Shown here piece after piece: positions 33,464-41,742 of a stretch of DNA of 64,000 nucleotides. The notes beneath the pieces are model-generated. The model was not told where the DNA came from and made no database searches. It worked only from the letters and a program-made list of their open reading frames with translations. Source of the stretch: Nocardia nova (GTDB lineage: Bacteria; Actinomycetota; Actinomycetes; Mycobacteriales; Mycobacteriaceae); contig NZ_PSZE01000016.1 in assembly GCF_002933465.1 (NCBI RefSeq), forward strand, positions 81,774 to 145,773, read 5' to 3'. Both the position numbers and the translations under genes were made by a program. The stretch's first letter is position 1. Every line of letters starts with the position of its first letter.

Positions 33464-34309
33464 TCACCGCCCACCCAGCCCCGACATCGCAATCCCTCGC
33501 ACGAACGACTTCTGTGCGAACGCGTAGATCACCAGCATCGGCGCCACCATCAGGATGGAGGTCGCCATAAGGATCGGCCAGTTGGTTTCGTACTGGCCCT
33601 GTAGGCGCACCAAACCCAGCGTGAGCGTGGAGATCTCGTCGCGCTGGATCATCACCAGCGGCCACAGGAAGTCATTCCACACCGTCACCCAGGTGAGTAC
33701 CGCGAGCACCATCACCGCCGGTCGGGCGTGCGGGAGCAGCACGCGCCAGTACGTCTGCCAGACCGAGCAACCGTCGAGGATGGCGGCTTCCTCCAATTCG
33801 ACCGGCAGGGTGATGAAGAACTGGCGCATCAGGTAGGTGCCGAAGGCGCTGCCGAACAGGCCCGGCACGATCATGGCCAGGGGGCTGTCCACCCAGCCGA
33901 AGGCGCGCATGAGGATGAACTGGGGGATGACGGTGACGGTCGCCGGGACCATCAGGGTGGCCAGGTAGGCGACGAACAGGATGTCGCGGCCCTTGAACGG
34001 CAAGCGGGCGAAGGCATATCCGGCCAGTGAGCAGAAGAACACCTGGCCCGCGGTGACGCAGCCGGCGTAGAGCACGGTGTTGAAGAAGATCCGCCCGAAC
34101 GGCATCAGGTCGAAGATGTCGCGGTAGTTCGACCACGCCGGGTGGGCGGGGAGGAGGCTGGTGTCGGAGATGTCGCCCTGTTTCTTCAACGAACTCGACA
34201 GGGCCCACAGCAGCGGAAACAGTGCGCACCATGCCATCGCGACGAGCACCAGGTACAGCAATATCCCGCGCCCGGTACGGCGGATAACGGCACGATTCGC
34301 GGTCGCCAC
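33464..34309 (-). CDS. Carbohydrate ABC transporter permease, MalG type
   Basis: This 281-residue permease has six membrane segments and the cytoplasmic EAA loop (ELEEAAILDGCSVWQTYWRVLLP) that contacts the ATPase. It starts at GTG 34309 directly abutting the stop of the MalF-type gene. The set solute-binding protein, MalF, MalG is complete, but no ATPase gene follows. Actinobacteria commonly use a shared MsiK-type ATPase encoded elsewhere. Confidence 0.92.
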   Translation of the reverse strand: MATANRAVIRRTGRGILLYLVLVAMAWCALFPLLWALSSSLKKQGDISDTSLLPAHPAWSNYRDIFDLMPFGRIFFNTVLYAGCVTAGQVFFCSLAGYAFARLPFKGRDILFVAYLATLMVPATVTVIPQFILMRAFGWVDSPLAMIVPGLFGSAFGTYLMRQFFITLPVELEEAAILDGCSVWQTYWRVLLPHARPAVMVLAVLTWVTVWNDFLWPLVMIQRDEISTLTLGLVRLQGQYETNWPILMATSILMVAPMLVIYAFAQKSFVRGIAMSGLGGR

Positions 34310-35353
34310 CTAGGCCTCGCTTTCGTAGGCATTGCCGCGGGTGAATCGCAATTGGAGCAGTGTCAATGCCAGCAGGATCGCGAAGATCACCCAGGCGAGG
34401 GCACAGGCGTAGCTGATGTCGTCGAAGGAGAAAGCGTTCTGGTACAGCATGATTCCGAGCACGTACGTGCCGGTTTCGGGACCGCCCTTGCCGCCGGTGA
34501 GGACGTAGGCCTGATCGAACACCTGGAACGAGTTGATGACCGTGATGACGAACGCGAAGGCCAGCGCGGGCCGGATCAGCGGCACGGTGATCGCGCCGAA
34601 CCGGCGCAACGCTCCGGCGCCGTCGATACGGGCGGCCTCATAGACGTCGGCCGGTATGCCCTGCATGGCGGCGAGCAGGACGACGGTGACGAAGGGGACG
34701 CTCTTCCACACACTCACCAGGCACAGCGAGACCATCGACCACCCGGGGTCGGTGAGCCACGGGACCGGACCGATGCCGACCCAGCCCAGGACGGTGTTGA
34801 GCACGCCGTAGTCGGTGCTGAAGGTGAGCCGCCAGACCACGGCCATCGCCACGGTCGAGGCGACCAGCGGCATGAACATGATGCTGCGAAAGATGCCGAT
34901 GCCCTTCAGCTTTCGATTCAGTGCCGCCGCGACGGCGAGACCGATGACGATGGTCGGGATCAGCGTGCCGACGGTGAAGATCACCGTGTTGCGCAAGGCC
35001 ACCCAGAACAGCGGGTCGTGTGCGAAAAGCCGGCGGAAGTTGCCGATACCGATGAACTCGGGCGAACCGAACAGATCCCAGCGGTGCAGGCTCAGATACA
35101 GCGTGAACCCCAAGGGGAACGCCATGAACACCGCGACCGCGATCAGGTTGGGGGCGATGAACATTCGGCCCGCGGTGGCCTTGCGCCGGCTCAGCGCCGA
35201 GCGATTGTCGCTCACTGTGCCCTGTGATGTGCGGGACCCCCGCGCCGGGTCGGCGCGGCGAGCCGCTGCGCGATTGTCGCTCACTGTGCCTCGTGACCTG
35301 CGGGACACCCGCACCCGGTCGGCACAGCGAGCCGCTGCGCGATTGTCGCTCAC
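34310..35353 (-). CDS. Carbohydrate ABC transporter permease, MalF type, with repeated N-terminus
   Basis: The permease core (RMFIAPNLIAVAVFMAFPLG onward, EAA loop DVYEAARIDGAGALRRFGAI) has six membrane segments. Three in-frame GTG starts exist at 35353, 35284 and 35215, one per copy of a 69-bp tandem repeat. GTG 35353 overlaps the binding-protein stop (GTGA) and has the best ribosome binding site (GGAGG, four bases away), giving 347 residues with two extra 23-residue repeats. GTG 35215 gives the family-length 301 residues. Which is used cannot be told from sequence. Confidence 0.88.
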   Translation of the reverse strand: MSDNRAAARCADRVRVSRRSRGTVSDNRAAARRADPARGSRTSQGTVSDNRSALSRRKATAGRMFIAPNLIAVAVFMAFPLGFTLYLSLHRWDLFGSPEFIGIGNFRRLFAHDPLFWVALRNTVIFTVGTLIPTIVIGLAVAAALNRKLKGIGIFRSIMFMPLVASTVAMAVVWRLTFSTDYGVLNTVLGWVGIGPVPWLTDPGWSMVSLCLVSVWKSVPFVTVVLLAAMQGIPADVYEAARIDGAGALRRFGAITVPLIRPALAFAFVITVINSFQVFDQAYVLTGGKGGPETGTYVLGIMLYQNAFSFDDISYACALAWVIFAILLALTLLQLRFTRGNAYESEA

Positions 35354-35361
35354 TGTGCCTC
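35201..35361. repeat. 69-bp tandem repeat (2.3 copies) spanning the permease start
   Basis: Copies begin at 35201, 35270 and 35339 (partial). The two full copies agree at about 60 of 69 bases. The unit length is divisible by three, so the frame is preserved and each copy repeats the GTG-AGC-GAC-AAT-CGC start region. In the minus-strand frame it encodes SDNRAAAR-type repeats rich in Arg and Ala. Confidence 0.85.
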
Positions 35362-36672
35362 CAAAAGGTCGTTGATCTGTCCGGCGAGGCCCTGCTTGAA
35401 CCACTCCGCGGAGGCGGCCCCGCGGAACACATGGTCGTATCCCTGTTCGATGACCGCGTCGACGCGTGGCCACGCGGGCGTGACCGGCAGGTTGTTGGCG
35501 TGGTCGCCGCCGTGGAACACCTCGAGGTTGTGCACCTTCGTATGTGCCTGCGCGAACCCCTCGGAGGCGAGCGCGGATTTCAGCGCGGGGACGAACAGGC
35601 CCGATTGCGCGATGACCGCCTGACCGACCGGCCCGGTGGCGAATTTGACGAATTCCCAGGCCTGCTCCTTGCGTGGGCTGTCGGCGGCGATGGACAGGCC
35701 GGTGGTGCCGATATCGGACCGAGCGGCGGTACCGCGTGGGCCGACCGGTAGCACCGTGACGTCGAAGTCGAGGTCCTCCTGGCCGGCGTACGTGCTGTAC
35801 ATCCAGTGCCCGGACAACGCCATCGCGGCTTTGCCCTGGGCGAACATGTCCGACGACGAAAGGGATTGCTGGAATTCGATTTTCGGCATCACCCGGTGCC
35901 GGGTGGATAGGTCGGTGTAGAACTGGACACCCTCGATGAAGGCGTCGTTGTCGATGTTGGTGCGGGTCGGGTCGACGGACGGGGTGAACCATTCGACGCC
36001 GTTGTTCATCCCGAAGCAGCTGGCGGAGTAGTAGACGGTCCAGGGATCCACGAACCCCCATTGGATGACGTCGCCGGAGCTGTCGCGTTTCGTCAGCGCC
36101 TGTGCGGCGCCGAGGAATTCGTCGAAGCTCCAGGCATCCTCCCAGCGTGCGGGCGGGGATGCGAGTTTGGCGTCGGCGAAGAGCTTCCGGTTGTAGTACA
36201 GGAAGATTCCGGCCCACTGCTCGGGCAGTGCGTGCTGCGCGTTCTTGTAGCGGAACGTGTTGTACAGGGGCATCGAGCTGTCCTTCTTCAGCTCGGCCGC
36301 GTACGCCGGGTCCTTGTCCAGAATCGTGTCGAGGTTTTCGAAGATGCCGCGTTCGGCGAGGAAGGAGTAGGACAGATCCCAGGACATCAGTACGTCCGGG
36401 CATTTGCCGCCCGCACAGTAGGTCAGGATCTGAGTCTGCGGATCGGGGCCGGACATCTGTGTCCGGACCTTGATGTCCGGGTGCAGCTTGCGAAACTCGT
36501 CGATGATCTCGAGCCGGACCTTCGCCTCGTCGGGTTTGGCCTGGAAGAAGAAGGTGAGCGCATCGTCGTCGTTGTCACCGCAACCGGTCATCGAGGACGC
36601 GGCCGCCGCCGCCCCGGCTGCCGCCGCACCCCGCAGGAGCGTGCGCCGGTCGAATCTTCGAGTCGATGCCAC
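35350..36672 (-). CDS. Carbohydrate ABC transporter solute-binding lipoprotein
   Basis: This 440-residue binding protein is assigned to GTG 36672. It has a twin-arginine signal (RRTLLRG) followed by a lipobox (SSMTGC), so it is exported folded and lipid-anchored. The mature part has FFFQAKPDEAKVRLEIIDEF, PDVLMSWDLSYSFLAERG and MFAQGKAAMALSGHWMYS, typical of family-1 sugar-binding proteins. The Tat route for a sugar-binding protein is usual in actinobacteria. Its stop overlaps the permease start. Substrate is unknown. Confidence 0.9.
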   Translation of the reverse strand: MASTRRFDRRTLLRGAAAAGAAAAASSMTGCGDNDDDALTFFFQAKPDEAKVRLEIIDEFRKLHPDIKVRTQMSGPDPQTQILTYCAGGKCPDVLMSWDLSYSFLAERGIFENLDTILDKDPAYAAELKKDSSMPLYNTFRYKNAQHALPEQWAGIFLYYNRKLFADAKLASPPARWEDAWSFDEFLGAAQALTKRDSSGDVIQWGFVDPWTVYYSASCFGMNNGVEWFTPSVDPTRTNIDNDAFIEGVQFYTDLSTRHRVMPKIEFQQSLSSSDMFAQGKAAMALSGHWMYSTYAGQEDLDFDVTVLPVGPRGTAARSDIGTTGLSIAADSPRKEQAWEFVKFATGPVGQAVIAQSGLFVPALKSALASEGFAQAHTKVHNLEVFHGGDHANNLPVTPAWPRVDAVIEQGYDHVFRGAASAEWFKQGLAGQINDLLEAQ

Positions 36673-36941
36673 CCGTGCCCCCGTTCGGCTGCAACAAGCG
36701 AACTTCATTGCAGAAGAACGTAATGCCGCAGTGGTGGATTCGTCTGGAAAATACGCACGAGACCGGCGGACATCGCGATCGCCGCCGGCGGAGGAACCGC
36801 GCGGCCGCATCTGCGGCTGCTGTCAGTGCCAGGTTCCCGTGGCTATCTGCCGGGCAAACTCTGGTCGCCCCCTCGCCCCCTCGCCGCCCACGCGCGGCAT
36901 ACTGGAGTCATAGCGCCGACTTCGTTCTCGGGAGGATCGAG

Positions 36942-37325
36942 ATGGCAAACAACGGGCCTTTCGGGATCGATCCGGAAGAATTCGAGCGCGCTCTGCGCGA
37001 GGCGGAAATCGAGTTTCGCGACCTGCTCGGTAAGGCCGCCGGATACCTCGACCGCAGCACCGTCAATTCGCTGACGTCGCTGTTCGGCCAGTTCGTTCAG
37101 CCGGAACGCGCGCGGTCGCCGGAACCGGACGACGCGACGACCGGGGAGACCGGCAGCGGGGTGTGGGCCATCTACAGCGTCGACGACGCCGGTGAGGCCC
37201 GGGTCGAGCAGGTCTTCCCGACCGAGCTCGAGGCCTTACGCGCACATCGCGACAACACCGACGAACGCCGTAAGGTGCGATTCCTGCCCTACGGCGTTCC
37301 CGCCAGCGTGCTCGACCAGGCCTGA
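36942..37325 (+). CDS. Hypothetical acidic protein
   Basis: This 127-residue protein starts at ATG 36942, seven bases after GGAGG. The N-terminal half is helical (DPEEFERALREAEIEFRDLL, AAGYLDRSTVNSLTSLFG). The C-terminal half (GVWAIYSVDDAGEARVEQVF, LRAHRDNTDERRKVRFLPYG) resembles small strand-helix modules seen in Nocardia proteins of unknown function. No signal or membrane segment. It stands alone. Confidence 0.6.
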   Translation: MANNGPFGIDPEEFERALREAEIEFRDLLGKAAGYLDRSTVNSLTSLFGQFVQPERARSPEPDDATTGETGSGVWAIYSVDDAGEARVEQVFPTELEALRAHRDNTDERRKVRFLPYGVPASVLDQA

Positions 37326-37383
37326 GGCCGCCGACGACTGGCCACGACCTTCCCGGGGGCGTCCTGATATCAGCGCGGTTTCC

Positions 37384-37875
37384 TCAGTGTGGCGTCGCTG
37401 CCGCATTCTCGACCGCGAGGGCGAGAGCTTGCGGGTCCTCGTCGGGTTGACCGGTGCCGGTGGTGATCAGGTCGTGCAGGCTTCGGTCGATGTAGAACGA
37501 CCAGCCCTTGCGGCAGGCGTCGAAGCATTCGAACGCCGGGGTGAGGCCGACATGGGTGAAGCGGAGTGCGGTGGTGCCGGCGCGGCGGGTGATCTCGAAA
37601 CGGATTTCGGTGCCGTTCCATTCGGTGGGGTCCTCGACGAGGGTGAGCCGGGCGTCGAGGACGCGCCAGACGACGCGGTCGTGCGGGACGACCTCGGTGA
37701 CCTCGATGGTGGCGCGATGCACGCCGGGAACCTCGTACGTGAAGACGTCTCCGGGCTTTTCGCTGCGTCCGGTGAGTGAGCTCGACCACCATCCGTGCAC
37801 GTCGAGCACAGCGTCGAAGGCGGTTTCGGGGGGCCGGTCGACAGTGAAGGTCGTCGTGAAGTTCTGCTCGGTCAT
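37384..37875 (-). CDS. SRPBCC/AHSA1-like protein
   Basis: This 163-residue protein has the START-like fold pattern: FTVDRPPETAFDAVLDVHGW, DRVVWRVLDARLTLVEDPTE, TEIRFEITRRAGTTALRFTH and a closing helix (CRKGWSFYIDRSLHDLI). It is divergent from the ArsR regulator across 89 bases that contain two operator palindromes. Such ArsR/SRPBCC pairs are widespread; the ligand or cargo of these proteins is usually unknown. Confidence 0.85.
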   Translation of the reverse strand: MTEQNFTTTFTVDRPPETAFDAVLDVHGWWSSSLTGRSEKPGDVFTYEVPGVHRATIEVTEVVPHDRVVWRVLDARLTLVEDPTEWNGTEIRFEITRRAGTTALRFTHVGLTPAFECFDACRKGWSFYIDRSLHDLITTGTGQPDEDPQALALAVENAAATPH

Positions 37876-37915
37876 GGGTTTCTCCCTGAAGAGGTGGGTG
37901 AATCGGCCGCGACAT

Positions 37916-37931
37916 TCAACCGATGGGTTGA
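37916..37931. promoter_or_regulatory. ArsR operator O1
   Basis: TCAACC-GATG-GGTTGA, perfect six-base arms. It overlaps a -35-like TTGACA (37928-37933) on the plus strand. The same arms recur at 37957-37972. Confidence 0.65.
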
Positions 37932-37956
37932 CAGTAGGTGCGGGAAGACGGAATAG

Positions 37957-37972
37957 TCAACCATGTGGTTGA
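37957..37972. promoter_or_regulatory. ArsR operator O2
   Basis: TCAACC-ATGT-GGTTGA, with the same arms as O1; centres are 41 bp apart, about four helical turns. It overlaps the GTG 37965 start and the -35-like TTGACT of the minus-strand gene. Occupancy would block both promoters. Confidence 0.65.
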
Positions 37973-38306
37973 TAATTCTTCGGAACGGCTCGACGTGGTG
38001 TTCCACGCGCTGTCGGACTCGACGCGCCGCTCTATGCTGCGCACTCTGGCGCGGCGCCAGTGCAGCGTCGGGGAGTTGGCCGCCCCGTTCGACATTTCGC
38101 TCGCGGCCGCGTCCAAGCACATCAAGGTGCTCGAGCGGGCCGGGCTGGTGCGACGCAGCGTGCACGGGCGCACACATCTGTGCCGGCTCGATCCGCGCCC
38201 GCTGCGAGACTGCGCCGAATGGGTGAACTTCTACGAGCGTTTCTGGAACCGGAGCCTCGACGCCCTGGAAGCCGCACTGCTACAGGAGGAAACGCGCGAT
38301 GAGTGA
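37965..38306 (+). CDS. ArsR-family transcriptional regulator
   Basis: This 113-residue winged-helix regulator (ALSDSTRRSMLRTLARRQCS, SLAAASKHIKVLERAGLVRR) lacks obvious metal-binding Cys motifs and belongs to the ArsR group paired with SRPBCC proteins. I choose GTG 37965 because a promoter with TTGACA (37928) and AATAGT about 18 bases later would start transcription almost at this codon, i.e. a leaderless mRNA; GTG 37938 is in frame but upstream of that point. Its 3' end overlaps the next gene. Confidence 0.85.
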   Translation: MVDNSSERLDVVFHALSDSTRRSMLRTLARRQCSVGELAAPFDISLAAASKHIKVLERAGLVRRSVHGRTHLCRLDPRPLRDCAEWVNFYERFWNRSLDALEAALLQEETRDE

Positions 38307-38835
38307 CTACGGCGAGGTCGTCGAACCGGGCACGGTCCGTATCGAACGGCTACTGCCCGGGCCGATCGAACGGGTGTGGGCGTATCTGACCGATATCGAC
38401 AAGCGGGCGACCTGGCTGGCCGGCGGGCTGCTAGAACAGGTCACCGGTGGCCGGGTCGAACATATCTTCCGGATCCACGAGCTCACCGGCGAAGGCGATC
38501 CCGCCGCGGTGGCCGACCGCAGGCATGGCGAGGTGCTCGAATGGGATCCTCCGCATCTGCTGCGCCACACCTGGAGCAGCGGCGGCGGCCTCGCCGACTC
38601 GGACGTGACCTTCGCCCTCGAGCAGGTTGCCGACAAGGTCCGTCTGACAGTCACCCACCGCCGGCTCCCGACCCGCGGCGAGATCATCGATATCGCGGCC
38701 GGCTGGCACACCCACCTGGACATCCTGCACGCCAGGCTCGCGGCGTCCGCACCCGGTCTGTTCTGGCCGACGTTCGATTCCCTTCGCGCGGAATACGAAT
38801 CGCTGCTCCCACCGGCTTCGTCGGATGACCGCTGA
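38299..38835 (+). CDS. Second SRPBCC/AHSA1-like protein
   Basis: This 178-residue protein has ERLLPGPIERVWAYLTDIDK, ATWLAGGLLEQVTGGRVEHI and LEWDPPHLLRHTW, the AHSA1-like START fold. It overlaps the ArsR gene by eight bases and the following frame by eleven, so it is in the ArsR operon. Paired regulators usually respond to, or control, such a lipid-binding-fold partner. Confidence 0.85.
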   Translation: MSDYGEVVEPGTVRIERLLPGPIERVWAYLTDIDKRATWLAGGLLEQVTGGRVEHIFRIHELTGEGDPAAVADRRHGEVLEWDPPHLLRHTWSSGGGLADSDVTFALEQVADKVRLTVTHRRLPTRGEIIDIAAGWHTHLDILHARLAASAPGLFWPTFDSLRAEYESLLPPASSDDR

Positions 38836-39142
38836 TCTCGGCAACCGCAGGTGCCACGAGGCTGTAACCACCTCTGTCGCAACGCATCTCGTGCGAGCGA
38901 ACCGATCGAGCGGTGGCGCGCCGTCGAGCTGGTTCCGTACTGGTCCGCCCAGCGAGGAACTGAACGGAGTCCTCCGGGCAGGCAGTGCGATCCCGCACGA
39001 GATCGAGCAGTTGCGCGCGCTGTTCGACGGCGTACCGGCATGCTGGCACTTCTGGCCGAACGTCGATTCGCCGGAGATTCCGGAGCTCCTGCACCAACCC
39101 GGGTGGCTCGCGGACTCGCCGGGTCGAGCGCACTATCAGTGG
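38825..39142 (+). pseudogene. In-frame N-terminal extension of the ComB frame, probably an unrelated remnant
   Basis: The 106 codons before the ComB domain contain VPACWHFWPNVDSPEIPELL and WLADSPGRAHYQ, a pattern reminiscent of the early part of GNAT acetyltransferases. They do not belong to the phosphosulfolactate phosphatase family. Either the two are read as one 355-residue fusion from 38825, or a truncated gene has been left in frame. The start at 38825 has no good ribosome binding site of its own. Confidence 0.35.
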
Positions 39143-39892
39143 GTGAATGCAGGCGTCTACCGGCAGCAGGGCTATCGCATTCGTCTCGAGTGGGGCCGCG
39201 AGGGAGTCGAGCAGCTCGGTCCGGAGTGCGGGGCGTTGATCATCGTCGATGTCCTCTCCTTCTCGACATCGGTCGATATCGCCGTATCGCGGGGCGGGCG
39301 GGTGTTGCCGTTACCGCTGCGGCATGCCGATCCCCGGGCTGCCGTCGAAGCCGAGCGGGCCGGCGCCGTGCTCGCCGCCGCCAAACACGAGCGTGGGTGG
39401 TCGCTGAGTCCCTCGTCCCTGCTCGAACTTCCGGCGGGCACGTTGCTGGCGCTGCCGTCGCCGAACGGCGCCACTCTGTCGGCGCGTGCCGCCGGATTCG
39501 ATCTCACCGTCTTTGCCGGCTCGCTCCGCAATGCCGATGCGGTCGCGAAGGCCGCGATCGCCGCTGCCGATGATCGACCTGTCGGGATCGTCGCGGCGGG
39601 CGAGCGGTGGGGCGTCGTGGACGGGCCGCTACGTCCGAGTCTCGAGGATTACGTGGGGGCGGGCGCGATCGCCGCCGCGCTCCTCGCACACAATGCCGAC
39701 GGCTCACCGGAGGCCCAGGTCGCCGCCCTCGGATTTCGCGCCGTGGCAGGTGAATTGCTCGCGATCCTGGCGGGCGCTGTCTCCGGCCGGGAATTGACCG
39801 GGATCGGGCTGGCGCACGACGTACGGCTCGCGGCGCAGTGGAACGCCAGTACGGCCGCGCCGGTGCTTATCGACGGAATATACGACGGGTAG
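39143..39892 (+). CDS. 2-phosphosulfolactate phosphatase-like protein (ComB family)
   Basis: The 249-residue domain has ALIIVDVLSFSTSVDIAVSR, LPLRHADPRAAVEAERAGAV, LALPSPNGATLSARA and VGIVAAGERWG, the conserved blocks of ComB. The archetype removes phosphate from 2-phosphosulfolactate in coenzyme M synthesis; bacterial homologues without that pathway have unknown substrates. GTG 39143 is chosen because the family starts near here (VNAGVYRQQGYRIRLEWG). The frame continues upstream to 38825. Confidence 0.75.
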   Translation: MNAGVYRQQGYRIRLEWGREGVEQLGPECGALIIVDVLSFSTSVDIAVSRGGRVLPLPLRHADPRAAVEAERAGAVLAAAKHERGWSLSPSSLLELPAGTLLALPSPNGATLSARAAGFDLTVFAGSLRNADAVAKAAIAAADDRPVGIVAAGERWGVVDGPLRPSLEDYVGAGAIAAALLAHNADGSPEAQVAALGFRAVAGELLAILAGAVSGRELTGIGLAHDVRLAAQWNASTAAPVLIDGIYDG

Positions 39893-39910
39893 GCGCGTTC
39901 GAGGTGGGGG

Positions 39911-40177
39911 TCAGGCGTCTTCGAGGGCCTCGCCGATCTCGTGGGCCACCCGGTTGTGTTGATTTTCCGCGAGCCAATGGCCGCCGGCCAGTACCAGCGC
40001 GACCGGCCATTCGATGATTTCTGCTGCGGCCAGGGCGCCGAGTGCGCCGTAGTAGGCCAACTGTTCGGGACGAGGGATCGGTACTCGGCCGAGCAGGGGG
40101 AGTTCCACCGCGAAACTGTGCGCGGCCATGACCCTGTCGACCGCGTTCCGGTGGCTGGTGTGCGATTTGTCGGCCAT
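39911..40177 (-). CDS. 88-residue membrane-associated protein
   Basis: Starts at ATG 40177 (MADKSHTSHRNAVDRVMAAH), with a central hydrophobic stretch (LAYYGALGALAAAEIIEWPV) and a soluble C-terminus (HWLAENQHNRVAHEIGEALE). One or two membrane segments. It resembles small actinobacterial proteins of unknown function found near stress genes. The related small protein at 40514-40945 also carries a central GA-rich membrane segment with DWPV. Confidence 0.6.
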   Translation of the reverse strand: MADKSHTSHRNAVDRVMAAHSFAVELPLLGRVPIPRPEQLAYYGALGALAAAEIIEWPVALVLAGGHWLAENQHNRVAHEIGEALEDA

Positions 40178-40231
40178 GTGTTGCCTCCCGGTCATGCGAT
40201 ATTCGGGTTCCCGACGCTTGGGTTCGCCACA

Positions 40232-40381
40232 GTGTCCGTCGTGAGGACAGCTGATGTAGGTGGCGGCCCGGATCCGTTGACGGGTGCGCTGACGCAGGTG
40301 CTGACCGTTCCCCTGCGTGAGTTGTACGCGGCGTTGTGGCGTCTGGGAGTCATCGACGTCGTCGGCGGATCATCGCGCTGA
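40232..40381 (+). CDS. Possible 49-residue protein
   Basis: GTG 40232 encodes MSVVRTADVGGGPDPLTGAL and ends with an amphipathic helix (VPLRELYAALWRLGVIDVVG). No good ribosome binding site is visible. It is divergent from the 88-residue membrane protein. Support is weak. Confidence 0.25.
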   Translation: MSVVRTADVGGGPDPLTGALTQVLTVPLRELYAALWRLGVIDVVGGSSR

Positions 40382-40513
40382 CCGTTCCCACGCTACGCCG
40401 CGAGGCGAGGGTGACGACGACGGTTTACGACGGCCGTAGACCGCCCGCGCAACGAGCGTGCGCCCGTGGTGACGCGGATGTCGCGGGAGGCTGCTGAGGC
40501 CCACCGGTGCCGG

Positions 40514-40945
40514 CTACGCCTTGCTGGGTGCGCGCGGCGATCGGGTCGCGGTCTTGCGGGCTGTCGTCTTTGTGTCCCCGTCGCTGCGGCGGGCCGGTCG
40601 GCCGCCGCGTGCCGGCTGCTTGCGCTGCGCGGCGTGAGCGCTGGTGGCGGATGACTGTTGCTGGTCCGGGTGCGAGGTGAGCCTCCGGACTACGAGTGCG
40701 GTGCCGCCGACGCCCAGGAGCACTGGCCAGTCCACGACTCCCGTGGCTCCGATCGCCGCCAACGTGAGCGCGGCGGCCGGCGTCGAATGACTACCGCTGC
40801 TCAGTCCGCTCCGCACCCCCGACACGACGCCCTGCATCCCGCCGAGAACACCGTTCACGGCGGCGCCGCCCACCGCCCCGGCCGCGGATGTGGTCGCATC
40901 GGCCGTCCACGAAATTGCTTTTACCCCACCCTCGAGAAGGTCCAT
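40514..40945 (-). CDS. Small membrane protein with basic C-terminal tail
   Basis: This 143-residue protein starts at ATG 40945. The N-terminal half is Gly/Ala-rich (DATTSAAGAVGGAAVNGVLG), followed by a hydrophobic segment around VVDWPVLLGVGGTALVV. The tail is strongly basic (RKQPARGGRPARR, TKTTARKTATRSPRAPSKA), like histone-like or DNA-binding tails. Function unknown. Confidence 0.55.
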   Translation of the reverse strand: MDLLEGGVKAISWTADATTSAAGAVGGAAVNGVLGGMQGVVSGVRSGLSSGSHSTPAAALTLAAIGATGVVDWPVLLGVGGTALVVRRLTSHPDQQQSSATSAHAAQRKQPARGGRPARRSDGDTKTTARKTATRSPRAPSKA

Positions 40946-41465
40946 CGTCACTCCCTTGAGTTCACCTTTTGGACATCTGCGAGCAATCTGCAGTCTACTC
41001 GCGACGCGGGGTCGCTCCGGGCGCAGCGACCGAGATGAAACATGCGCCCGGCACCCACGGTGACTAGCGCGATCGGTTCGCGCCGTGAGCGCCGCCGGCG
41101 CCGTGATCGGGGCCGATGCGAGCCGAGCAGGCACTCGACCCGGATCCCTGCCAAATCCACACCGCGAGAACCGGATTCGAACTAGCGGCCGGCGCTCGTC
41201 CCCGAGTGGGACGGGTCGGCCTGCATACACGGCACGGGATCGGCCGCGGAGGCCTCCGGACCCGCGGGTGCGGCTGTGACGGCCTTGTCGACCGCGCGGC
41301 CGATCAGGCTTGTCAGCGGCGGGTGGACGGCCATGGGCACATCCTCGGGCCAGAATGGCCGAAAAGTACAAGTCTTGGCCGGTTAGATCATGGATTGGTG
41401 AGCGTCTGCTCCCTAACCTCGTGATACGCGAGACAAGCGAGGAGCGGAGAGTGGGTATTCGTCCG
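40946..41465. other. About 500 bp without a supported gene
   Basis: Several short frames overlap on both strands with no coding-like composition. A tRNA-T-arm-like TTCGAA near 41173 has no matching stem, so I do not call a tRNA. The right edge is an SDR scrap. Confidence 0.35.
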
Positions 41466-41564
41466 GCAGGCATACGGGTGGCGATCGGCGACGTCGATGC
41501 CGACACGCTAGCGGCGACGGCCGCGGAACTGACCGCCGTGACGGGTGCCGACGTGATCGCCATC
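41466..41564 (+). pseudogene. SDR Rossmann fragment
   Basis: The frame reads GIRVAIGDVDADTLAATAAE, the beta-2/alpha-2 segment of a short-chain dehydrogenase, with the acidic cofactor residue. Neither the TGxxxGxG loop before it nor the rest of the enzyme after it is present. It lies about 180 bases before the acyl-CoA ligase gene. Confidence 0.45.
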
Positions 41565-41742
41565 GCGCTGCTCACCGCGATAGCGGAAGGGCTGCGCAAG
41601 CGGTTCGGCCGCCTACGGGGCAGCCACGACACCGTGTCCAGCGCCGATATGTCGCAGCGAGCGATCTATCTCGAACGTGCGGGCCGGGGCTGAGAACAGG
41701 CGCTCTCCAGCAAAAAGTCCTGTCGCAAGGAGGAATTCGTAT

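Noticed and set aside
41160..41190. tRNA-like TTCGAAT on the minus strand
   Set aside because: The flanking bases do not form a T-arm stem and no other tRNA arms are seen.
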